From NCBI GenBank assembly GCA_041743125.1, contig JBGTNK010000045.1, forward strand, positions 1-64,000: DNA of 64,000 nt. The letters run 5' to 3'. Shown here piece by piece: positions 27,020-34,666 of the stretch. Made by a program: the position numbers and the translations under genes. The notes beneath the pieces were generated by a model. It worked only from the letters and a program-made list of their open reading frames with translations, searched no databases and was not told the origin of the DNA. Positions within the stretch are counted from its first letter, which is position 1, and each line of letters begins with the position of its first letter. Source of the stretch: Terrimonas_B sp041743125. Lineage in GTDB: Bacteria > Bacteroidota > Bacteroidia > Chitinophagales > Chitinophagaceae.

Positions 27020-27305
27020 AAAAATTATTTTATATGGTCATCCGGGTAATGTAGAAATTCCAACTATTATTTTACGCTTACATTTAATTGCATAAACTTA
27101 GTTTGTACTTTTAATTTAAAGAAATAGAGGTTGTAAGGTAGCCGGTTAAAAGAGGGATAAACCCGGTTAACAGCTAATTTGCCAATTTTTTTAATAGTAA
27201 TTTTTAGTAAGGAAGGTTTATTCATTACGGCAAGTAATTAGTGTCAAAATAACACGTATTAGGGGAAATAAAAAATTCTTTTTTTAAAAGAGGATAACCA
27301 GGGTT
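27020..27305 (-). other. araB upstream control region
   Basis: This 286-base gap lies between the regulator stop and the araB start, both on the minus strand. No gene is seen. It is AT-rich and contains an imperfect palindrome at 27235-27261. TAAACTTA near 27090 resembles a minus-strand -7 element (TAAGTTTA) but lacks a clear -33 partner. Confidence 0.5.
27235..27261. promoter_or_regulatory. Candidate operator palindrome upstream of araB
   Basis: An imperfect 27-base palindrome. The left half starts TAATTAGTGT and the right half ends ACACGTATTA, so 8 of 10 outer positions pair around an AT-rich centre. It is the best inverted repeat in the gap between the regulator and araB, where an AraR site would be expected. 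It is more than 200 bases from the araB start, which is far for simple repression. Confidence 0.3.
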
Positions 27306-28007
27306 TTACAGGAGATGAGAATTAGGGATAATATTTAAGAAAGCCTGTAAATTGGCGCTGTAGTTTTTCTTATTCAGCTTAAAATAAAAAGCTCCTTTTT
27401 TTGAACCTACTTTGTCTTTATCTCCCTGTTTAATAAGGAGTTTGGTTGATAAAACTTTGCGGCTGAAATTTCTCTTATCAAAAGTGGTTTCAAATACTGA
27501 TTCATATAAAGTTTGCAATTGGGGAAGAGTGAATTTTTGGGGCAATAATTCAAATAACAAAGGATGGTGGGCCGCTTTGTACCTGATCTTTTCTTTTGCC
27601 AGCCTTACCATTTCGCGGTGATCAAAAATCAGGCTGGGAATTTTACTCAGGGGAAACCATTCAGGATGATATTGGTCGGTCAATTGTTTTTCATATTTAT
27701 GTGTATCAATAAGAGCAAAGTAAGTAATGGATATAGTTCGTTCAATGGGATCCCGCTCCGGATGGCTAAATGTTTGCAATTGCTCAAGGTAAACTCCTTC
27801 CAGCCCGGTAAGGCTTTTCAGGATCCTGTTTGCGGCTCCATCTGAACTTTCATTCCGCTGTACGAAACCACCCATCAGACTCCATTTATTTTTTTCGGGT
27901 TCAAATCCGCGGTGGATTAATAGTAGGTTTATTGTAGCCCCGTCAAATCCAAAGATTATGCAATCTACAGCAACCAGTAATCTTGCCTGATTTTGGTATT
28001 TTGTCAT
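27306..28007 (-). CDS. araR: Nudix-like transcriptional regulator (AraR/NrtR type)
   Basis: A 233-residue protein with an N-terminal Nudix-fold domain (about 8-140) and a C-terminal winged helix-turn-helix-like domain (about 155-225), the layout of NrtR and of the Bacteroidota arabinose repressor AraR. The Nudix box is degenerate: after GFVQRNE the REUxEE core is RILKSL, so both Glu metal ligands are gone and hydrolysis is unlikely. That loss is expected for a ligand-sensing regulator. It is transcribed toward the ara operon, 286 bases ahead of araB, so control of L-arabinose genes is the natural reading. The ligand (L-arabinose in known AraR) is inferred. Confidence 0.85.
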   Translation of the reverse strand: MTKYQNQARLLVAVDCIIFGFDGATINLLLIHRGFEPEKNKWSLMGGFVQRNESSDGAANRILKSLTGLEGVYLEQLQTFSHPERDPIERTISITYFALIDTHKYEKQLTDQYHPEWFPLSKIPSLIFDHREMVRLAKEKIRYKAAHHPLLFELLPQKFTLPQLQTLYESVFETTFDKRNFSRKVLSTKLLIKQGDKDKVGSKKGAFYFKLNKKNYSANLQAFLNIIPNSHLL

Positions 28008-28270
28008 AATAAAATTCCTGCTTTTATTTCGTCTTATTTCCTAAGGTAATTTCATAAAACTACATTGAGGTTTTCAATTTCAGGTAATTATTTATTTTTT
28101 ATTGGGACTTTTTTTGTGAATTATTGTGATAATGCGGAAACAAAGGTTATCAGAATTTTTTCAAAAATTTCGGTAAAAATTATATTTTATAAAAGTAATA
28201 ATTGAATTTATCCTGTCATCAGCTTTGTTCAAATCTATACTGACTAACCTAATTTGAAAGAAAGGCTTGA

Positions 28271-28630
28271 ATAAGATTAATCCGGTCCTTATCTGTAATT
28301 CCCGCCTTGAGTAATGGCCGTTCTTTGGCAGGCGTGGATGATCTTTATGCTTCAGCTGTATTGGATAAACAGGCAAACGAGGTCATTATTAAGATTGTTA
28401 ATAGTTTGGAATCAGGAAAAGTTGTAAGTTTTAAATTGGAAGGAGTAAAAAATGTGGGGAGAGAAGCGAACATTACCATCTTAACTGCCATTTCACCAGA
28501 TGCAGTAAATAGTATTGAAAAGCCGTGGGCGGTTAGCCCGGTTGTAAAGACTATGGCAGTGAAAAGAAAGAAAATGGATGTTACCCTTCAGGGAAATTCA
28601 TTTACGGTTATCCGGATACCTGTAAAATAA
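28271..28630 (+). pseudogene. 3' remnant of a GH51 alpha-L-arabinofuranosidase gene
   Basis: An open frame of about 119 codons that begins after a TGA at 28268 and ends at 28630. From about 28292 it reads VIPALSNGR, then DDLYASAVLDKQANEVIIKI, later ISPDAVNSIEKPWAVSPV, and ends NSFTVIRIPVK. That is the C-terminal beta-sandwich of GH51 alpha-L-arabinofuranosidases, ending at the natural C-terminus. The catalytic barrel, about 500 residues, is absent: the roughly 280 bases between here and the regulator gene (28008) show no matching frame. The only start codons in the remnant are weak (TTG at 28307) and there is no signal peptide, so a working protein is unlikely. Its position next to araR suggests that a GH51 gene was once part of the arabinose locus and was lost by deletion. 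Confidence 0.75.
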
Positions 28631-28687
28631 TGATGAGTTAACCGGATAGATATAATCAGAAAGTTTACAAACTGTTTTCCCTTTGAA

Positions 28688-29332
28688 TTATAATTCTATT
28701 TCATCATAGTGGCTAATAAATGCAGCTACATTTTGAAAATTGGAAAAATCTTCTTTATTGTGCAAGGTGGTTATCACTACGCAATCCATACCGGCCCGCT
28801 GGGCTGATTCCACACCTTTGGGTACATCTTCAAATACCAGGCATTCTGTTGCGGACACTCCCAATGTTTCAGCGCAGCTGAGCCAGGTTTCCGGGTCAGG
28901 TTTGCTTTTTGTTACCTGGTCAGCACTGACGAGGGCTTCAAAATAATGCCTGATGCCAAGCCCGTCTACAACAAAGTCAACATTGTACATGATGGCCGCC
29001 GTACCGATTGCCATTTTTATTCCGGCCTTCCTGGATTGTTTCAAAAAATCATCAAGGCCTTTAATTAATTTCAACTGCGGCCGGTAGTCTTCCTGGTATT
29101 TTTGTTCTTTTGCCAGCCCAATCTTATTTTTTTCCTCCCTACTAAAACGCCCGGGGAATATGCGTTCCAGTATCTCCTCATTTTTGCCATAACATTCTTT
29201 TTTCATTTTCTCCATGCTCATATCAGCGCCTAATCCATTCATCACCTTGTGCCATGCTTCAATGTGATAGGGCATATCATTGATCATGGTTCCGTTCAGG
29301 TCGAATAAGAATGCTTTATACCGGGTAAACAT
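28688..29332 (-). CDS. HAD-superfamily hydrolase, beta-phosphoglucomutase-like
   Basis: A 214-residue HAD hydrolase with the C1 helical cap of the phosphoglucomutase/phosphatase subgroup. The nucleophile is Asp11 in FDLNGT. Motif II is GTAA near 105-108, the Lys motif is SKPDPETW near 139-146, and the metal motif is VFEDVPKGVESA near 161-172. Motif I normally reads DxD, but here the second acidic residue, the general acid/base, is Asn13 (codon AAC). The gene stands alone on the minus strand between the GH51 remnant and the second SusC locus. Substrate unknown; a sugar phosphatase or mutase is usual for the family. Confidence 0.88.
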   Translation of the reverse strand: MFTRYKAFLFDLNGTMINDMPYHIEAWHKVMNGLGADMSMEKMKKECYGKNEEILERIFPGRFSREEKNKIGLAKEQKYQEDYRPQLKLIKGLDDFLKQSRKAGIKMAIGTAAIMYNVDFVVDGLGIRHYFEALVSADQVTKSKPDPETWLSCAETLGVSATECLVFEDVPKGVESAQRAGMDCVVITTLHNKEDFSNFQNVAAFISHYDEIEL

Positions 29333-29857
29333 TTTTTATTTTATTGTTTGTGCGCAAATTTCGGGTAATTGGATTTGTTAATCGGGGGCATTAGGGAATA
29401 ATAATAGAAGTGGCTATTAATTGGAAAGAAGGAAAGGCGTGTCGGAAACAACGAACCCCTGTTCGTCCTTTCATGCTAAATTTTTGGTCGGCCCCGGATG
29501 TATTTTTATTGGATAATTATTTTTTTGTTAGTGCAAATTATCCTACATTTAATTTTAATTGTTAAAACGACACTTTAAAATTGTTTAACAATTTTTCCTT
29601 TAGCCAGAATTTTTTTAAACGACTGCTGTATGAATACCACAAATTCTTCCTTTTCCCAAAGAACAGTTTTTGCCGTAATTCCCCCTGCAAAAAGATATGC
29701 TTCTTTTTTTCACCCGGGTAGTAGATCCTTTTGTTTATTACCAAAACGACAACGGACCTGTAGCAGGGCCCCTGATTAAGCTCTTCTGCACGTTCACCAA
29801 CAACAGGACTTAAGATAATTTCCAAAAAATAATCCTTTCATTAATAATCCAAAGTTT
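29333..29857. other. 525-base gap upstream of the second SusC
   Basis: No gene recognised. A minus-strand frame of 87 codons (29562-29825) is rich in Lys, Phe and Tyr, matches nothing I know, and is treated as chance. The gap should contain promoters for the HAD gene (minus) and SusC (plus). Its most notable content is a pair of perfect short palindromes at 29553-29595. Confidence 0.5.
29553..29595. promoter_or_regulatory. Pair of perfect palindromes, candidate operators
   Basis: TTTTAATTGTTAAAA (29553-29567) is a perfect 6-base-arm palindrome with a 3-base centre. AAAATTGTTTAACAATTTT (29577-29595) is a perfect 9-base-arm palindrome with a 1-base centre. Their centres are about 26 bases apart and they share AATTGTT. 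They lie in the gap between the HAD gene and susC. They may bind a dimeric regulator, though the AT-rich background makes chance more likely than usual. Confidence 0.35.
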
Positions 29858-30283
29858 ATGCTTATGAGTCATTACCTGGCAAAAACGTTTAAGTATGTAT
29901 CCATACTTATTCTTGTTTTATTTTTAAGTAACACACTTTTTGCTCAAATAAGTGTAAGGGGAAAAGTAACTGATAATGCCAATCAGCCTTTGCCTATGGT
30001 TTCGGTAACGGTTAAAGAAACCTCAGCCGGAACTACAACAAACCTTGAAGGGGAATTCACTTTAACAGTACCCAGTCAAAAATCAGTACTCATTTTTTCT
30101 TATATAGGATTTCCTACGCAACAGGTGACAGTGGGAAACCAAACAACTATCAATCTTGCCTTATCACCCAATGCCGGGCAATTAAATGAAGTAGTGGTAA
30201 CGGGTTACGGAACCCAGAAAAGAGGGAAGTTACCAGTGCCATTACAACGGTCAATGCAGAACAATTTAATAAAGGAAATATAA
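29858..30283 (+). CDS. SusC-family receptor (locus 2), 5' part before frameshift
   Basis: A 141-codon frame carrying the start of a SusC/RagA TonB-dependent receptor: signal peptide (about 1-30, ending LFAQ), carboxypeptidase-regulatory-like domain (about 31-110) and the start of the plug with EVVVTGYGTQKR (about 115-126). After that the frame runs into unrelated residues and stops at 30283. The rest of the receptor continues without loss in the -1 frame from about 30220. The break falls at a run of four A (30218-30221); one more A would restore a normal GTQKKREVTSAI sequence. Either the gene is truly frameshifted or one A of a homopolymer is missing from the sequence. Confidence 0.85.
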   Translation: MLMSHYLAKTFKYVSILILVLFLSNTLFAQISVRGKVTDNANQPLPMVSVTVKETSAGTTTNLEGEFTLTVPSQKSVLIFSYIGFPTQQVTVGNQTTINLALSPNAGQLNEVVVTGYGTQKRGKLPVPLQRSMQNNLIKEI

Positions 30284-30288
30284 GTGAC

Positions 30289-32829
30289 GTGACCCAATTG
30301 CTACAAGGCAAAGTGGCTGGCTTATCCATATCAAGGCCCGGCGGCAATCCAAACGGCGGCTTTACAATCCGCTTGCGTGGTCTTTCAACCTTAGGAGCTA
30401 ATACATCTCCATTGATAGTAGTTGATGGACAAGTTGGTGCTGATATCAATACGGTTGATCCCAACGATATTCAAAGTATAGATGTTTTGAAAGACGCAGC
30501 CTCGGCAGCCATTTATGGTACACGGGGTTCTTCAGGTGTTATCATTATTACCACAAAAAAAGGTGGCAGGATTCCGGTTATTTCTTATAACGGAAGTGTT
30601 ACTTCTGAGGTTCCCGGCGAATTTATCCCGCACATGAATGCCGCTGAGTATAAGGCGGCAGGAGGCAAAGATTTAGGCTCCAATACGGATTGGAATAAAG
30701 CTATTACAAGAACTGCCCTCTCTCATATTCATAATGTTTCATTCTCCGGGGGAAATGGCAGTGGTACATCCTACATTGCATCTGTTAATTACAGGGAAGC
30801 CCAGGGCGTTTCTATAAGAACCGGATTTAACCAGGTTAACGGGCATATGAACCTGACGCAAAGGGCGATGAAAGACAAACTTAATTTTACATTAGATGTA
30901 ACGGCTACCCAACGGGCATCAAAGTTTGGATTTGACAGGGCCTATCAATATGCAACCATATTTAATCCTACTGCGCCGCTTCGCACTACTGATGCCCCCG
31001 GTTCTGGCGGGCTCAATTTAACAGGAAGTGGTTATGTAGAACAAAATTTTGTAGAATATGCAAACCCGCTTGCCGTACTGGAACAAAATACAAACCAGGG
31101 TACTCTAAAAAGGATGAACATAAATACTACTGTCAGTTATGAAATTATTCGCGGACTGAAATTCCTGGTACGGTATGCGCAACAAAATTCCAGCAATTTC
31201 CGCTGGGCTTATCTTCCTAAAACCTCTTTTGATTCACGTATCATAGAAGGAAACAGGAGCGGCTTCTCCGCTAATGGCCTGGCGAGAAAGCAGGATGATG
31301 AGACCTATTCTCGTTTGGTGGAGAACACTCTTTCTTACGATAGGAAAATATTCAGTGACGTAAATTTATCGGCGGTAGCAGGATATTCTTACCAGGCATT
31401 TACAAATAGCGGACTTTATGTAAGGGCAGGAGATTTTTTATCTGATGTAAATTCTGAAAATATATTCAATGCCGGTGATATTAAAAATGGTAGGGCGGTT
31501 GCTTCCAGTTATAAAAACGGCTCCAGGCTAATTGCATTTTTTGGAAGAGCAAATCTTAATTACAAAGACCTGGCGTTTTTATCAGCAAGTCTTAGAAGAG
31601 AAGGATCCACCCAGTTTGGTGAAAATAATAAATGGGGAATGTTTCCTGCGGTAAGTGCCGGACTTGATATAAGCAGGATCACAGACATAGCACATGTAAA
31701 CTCTCTTAAACTCAGAGGCAGTTATGGAATTACCGGTGCTTTGCCTCCCAATTCTTATTTATCGCAATTCTTATACGGTCCCACAGGAAGTTCCTTTTTA
31801 TACAACGGCGGTTATATCCCCTCCTATGCACCAACACAAAATGCTAACCCGGATTTGAAATGGGAAAGAAAAGCGGAGTTTGACATAGGCCTTGATTTTG
31901 TTTTGTTTAACAACCGTTTAACCGGAAGCATGGATTATTACAAGCGTAAAACATCTGATCTTTTATTTAATGCTACCGTGCCAGTACCTCCTAATCCTAC
32001 TGACAGAAAGTGGATGAATATAGGAACGTTGGAAAACAAAGGTTTTGAATTTGTATTAGGATATGATGTTTTCAAAAACAATGATTTTGACTGGAATACC
32101 TCGCTAAATTTTTCAACATTTAATATTACGCTAGCCGAGTTAAATAAGAATTTGGCAGGTACAGTTATAGGGGCAAGTAACTTAGGTTCACCAGGGCAGG
32201 AACAAACCCAGATAACCCGGGCCGTTGAAGGAGAAAAGATCGGTATCATATGGGGTCCTATTTATAAAGGCCTGGATCCTAATGGTAAATTTTTGTTTGA
32301 TGATGGCACCGGAAAGGACGTGCTTAGTGATGGTTTTAAAACAAAAATTGGAAATGGCCTTCCTAAGTTTGAATTAGGCTTCACCAATACTTTTAGGTAC
32401 AAAAATTTTGATCTTAATTTCTTTTTACGCGGTTCCTTTGGTCATGATATCGTAAATACCTATCGTGCTTTCTTTGAAAATTCAACACCTTCCAATATTG
32501 CCAGCTATAATGTAGTAACAACTAAATATTTTAATCCGGCTTTAAAATCTCAACCAAGCTTCAGCAGTCTTTTTGTAGAAAAAGGTGATTTTGTAAAATT
32601 AGATAATGCAACTCTTGGATACACATTCAATTTTAATAAAGACGGAATCATAAAGGGGTTAAGGGCATACATCAATGGTCAAAATCTGTTTATCATTACT
32701 GATTATACAGGCGTAGATCCGGAAGTAAGGTATAGCTATGGAGGCAATGTATTGGCACCCGGGGTTGATGCCAGGGATACCTGGGTGTATACCCGTTCTT
32801 ACACATTTGGTGTAAATCTGAAATTTTAA
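30289..32829 (+). CDS. SusC-family receptor (locus 2), 3' part after frameshift
   Basis: The continuation of the SusC-type receptor that starts at 29858. The open frame extends back to about 30220 (KREVTSAITTV), although the first possible start is GTG 30289, so this part has no signal peptide of its own. It contains the plug (LLQGKVAGLS, then IRLRGLSTLG and VDVLKDAASAAIYG-type residues) and the whole beta barrel, ending in FGVNLKF. If the frameshift is an artefact, the protein would be about 990 residues. The SusD partner follows after 31 bases. The downstream genes suggest import of glycosides for oxidative breakdown. No other defect is seen in this long frame, which argues for recent mutation or a sequence error. 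Confidence 0.88.
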   Translation: MTQLLQGKVAGLSISRPGGNPNGGFTIRLRGLSTLGANTSPLIVVDGQVGADINTVDPNDIQSIDVLKDAASAAIYGTRGSSGVIIITTKKGGRIPVISYNGSVTSEVPGEFIPHMNAAEYKAAGGKDLGSNTDWNKAITRTALSHIHNVSFSGGNGSGTSYIASVNYREAQGVSIRTGFNQVNGHMNLTQRAMKDKLNFTLDVTATQRASKFGFDRAYQYATIFNPTAPLRTTDAPGSGGLNLTGSGYVEQNFVEYANPLAVLEQNTNQGTLKRMNINTTVSYEIIRGLKFLVRYAQQNSSNFRWAYLPKTSFDSRIIEGNRSGFSANGLARKQDDETYSRLVENTLSYDRKIFSDVNLSAVAGYSYQAFTNSGLYVRAGDFLSDVNSENIFNAGDIKNGRAVASSYKNGSRLIAFFGRANLNYKDLAFLSASLRREGSTQFGENNKWGMFPAVSAGLDISRITDIAHVNSLKLRGSYGITGALPPNSYLSQFLYGPTGSSFLYNGGYIPSYAPTQNANPDLKWERKAEFDIGLDFVLFNNRLTGSMDYYKRKTSDLLFNATVPVPPNPTDRKWMNIGTLENKGFEFVLGYDVFKNNDFDWNTSLNFSTFNITLAELNKNLAGTVIGASNLGSPGQEQTQITRAVEGEKIGIIWGPIYKGLDPNGKFLFDDGTGKDVLSDGFKTKIGNGLPKFELGFTNTFRYKNFDLNFFLRGSFGHDIVNTYRAFFENSTPSNIASYNVVTTKYFNPALKSQPSFSSLFVEKGDFVKLDNATLGYTFNFNKDGIIKGLRAYINGQNLFIITDYTGVDPEVRYSYGGNVLAPGVDARDTWVYTRSYTFGVNLKF

Positions 32830-32860
32830 TCGTAATTAATTCATCAATCAAAAAATTGAT

Positions 32861-34468
32861 ATGAAAATTTTATTTCCGACAAAATTCTTGCTGATAGGGG
32901 TGCTTTTAATGGGATCCTGTACAAAATTGGATGAAAAAAAGGTACTCTATGATACGGCCACGAGTCAGAATTTTGGTCAAACAGATGCAGAAATAGTGTC
33001 ACTACTGGCTGCAGCCTACACAAACCTGTATGGAAGTTTTGGCGCTGATGGTAACATTATGCGGGTGCAGGAAGTTCCAACAGATGAAATAGTGGTTCCT
33101 CAACGCGGACCAGACTGGGGAGATGGTGGTCACTGGATCCGTTTAAAAAGACATACTACGGTTCCTGCAGATGCAGGACCAGGAAATACCTGGGCGTTTT
33201 TGTTCAGGGGGGTTAATAATTGCAACAGGGTACTTTCTATCCTGGAGCCGTTAGGCACTTCTTCTTCTGCAAAGTTTATTGCCGAACTAAAAGCATTAAG
33301 AGCTATCTATTATTACTGGCTTGTTGATCTGTTTGGTAATGTTCCAATCAGCACAGACTTTACAAAAACAGATCCGCCTCCAAACAACACACGCAAAGAG
33401 GTATATAATTTTATTGAGAAGGAATTAACAGATGCCCTGCCTGAATTACAAAAAACAGGACCCAATGATAATGCCACTTACGGTAGGGTAAATTATTATA
33501 CAGCACAGGCGGTACTGGCTAAGTTATACCTGAATGCGGAAGTCTTTAGTGGCACAGCCCAATGGGATAAAACGATCGCTGCCTGCGATGACATTATTAA
33601 TTCTGGCAAATTCGCTTTAATGCCCAATTACCGGGACAACTTCAGTAAGAACAATAAAGGTTCTACCGAGTTTATTTGGGTAATACCTTATGATGAAATT
33701 CAGGCTACAGGCTTTAATCTCCCGCACCAGACCCTTCACATGGCGGAACAAGCTACATGGAACATGGGCGCCCAACCCTGGAATGGCTGGGCCAGCGTAC
33801 AGGAATTTTACAATTCATATATAGACCCGGTACAGAATCCGGGTCCCCAGGGTACTGTGGTAGGCACAGATCCTAAGGGCACACTGGTAACGGGAACCGT
33901 TGATAAAAGATTAACCAATTTTATTGTCGGAAAAATATATGGTGCCGATGGCGTTAGTCCCCTGAATGACGCAGGTGCTGATGCATCTGACCCTGATGGT
34001 CCGCAAATAAACCATACTCCATATATTAATGAGCTGGAGCCAGCGGCCTGGAGACAATCTGGTGCCAGGATAGGAAAGTATGAATTTTATAAAGGAATGA
34101 CAGGTCAGTTAAGTAATGATTGGGTTTTATTCCGCTATGCAGACATACTCCTTACCAAGGCTGAAGCATTGGCCAGAAAGGCGAATAGCTGGAATGAAGC
34201 CACATCTCTTGCAATCGTCAACCAGATAAGAACAATACATGGTGGCGTTACTCCTTATGCAACCATGACGGCTGCTACTTTTTTGGCTGAAAGAGGCAGG
34301 GAGATGTTTTTTGAAGCTACCAGGAGGCAGGACATGATTCGCTTTGGAATATATAATAGCGCCTTTATGTTCCACCCGGCGGATGGAAGTGCCCATGTTA
34401 ATTTATTTCCAATCCCTGAAAGTGTGATCAATGCCAATAAAAATTTAAAACAAAATCCGGGTTATTGA
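32861..34468 (+). CDS. SusD/RagB-family lipoprotein (locus 2)
   Basis: A 535-residue outer-membrane lipoprotein, full length for SusD/RagB. The signal sequence ends in a lipobox at Cys20 (LMGSC). The helical core (AELKALRAIYYYWLVDLFGNVPI near 141-163) and the C-terminal FRYADILLTKAEALAR (about 420-435), RGREMFFEATRRQDMIRFG and IPESVINANKNL ending QNPGY are typical. It pairs with the frameshifted SusC 31 bases upstream and is followed by a strong hairpin terminator at 34504. It binds glycan on the cell surface; the ligand is unknown. Confidence 0.95.
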   Translation: MKILFPTKFLLIGVLLMGSCTKLDEKKVLYDTATSQNFGQTDAEIVSLLAAAYTNLYGSFGADGNIMRVQEVPTDEIVVPQRGPDWGDGGHWIRLKRHTTVPADAGPGNTWAFLFRGVNNCNRVLSILEPLGTSSSAKFIAELKALRAIYYYWLVDLFGNVPISTDFTKTDPPPNNTRKEVYNFIEKELTDALPELQKTGPNDNATYGRVNYYTAQAVLAKLYLNAEVFSGTAQWDKTIAACDDIINSGKFALMPNYRDNFSKNNKGSTEFIWVIPYDEIQATGFNLPHQTLHMAEQATWNMGAQPWNGWASVQEFYNSYIDPVQNPGPQGTVVGTDPKGTLVTGTVDKRLTNFIVGKIYGADGVSPLNDAGADASDPDGPQINHTPYINELEPAAWRQSGARIGKYEFYKGMTGQLSNDWVLFRYADILLTKAEALARKANSWNEATSLAIVNQIRTIHGGVTPYATMTAATFLAERGREMFFEATRRQDMIRFGIYNSAFMFHPADGSAHVNLFPIPESVINANKNLKQNPGY

Positions 34469-34503
34469 TTTCATCCTGAGATGAATCCCGCTGGATAGAT
34501 TAT

Positions 34504-34540
34504 AGGAATGCAAAAAATTACTTTTTGCATTCCTTTCATT
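34504..34540 (+). terminator. Strong hairpin terminator after susD (locus 2)
   Basis: AGGAATGCAAAAA (34504-34516) and TTTTTGCATTCCT (34522-34534) form a perfect 13-base-pair stem with a 5-base loop, followed by TTCATTTT. It lies 35 bases after the susD stop, between susD and the FG-GAP gene, so the downstream genes either use their own promoter or get reduced read-through. Confidence 0.75.
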
Positions 34541-34666
34541 TTAAGTCAATTTTGATTTCTGCAACAACTTTTTGATTTTTAGTAAAAGGGTACCCGGATC
34601 TTAAATAGCTTACAACTTCATTCATTTTATAACCATTGACCCCGGTTTTTTTTGTGCGTAAAGATT

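Noticed and set aside
29562..29825. Minus-strand frame of 87 codons in the gap before susC of locus 2
   Set aside because: No recognisable motif, low-complexity Lys/Phe-rich end, overlap with the palindrome pair, and no promoter or partner gene.
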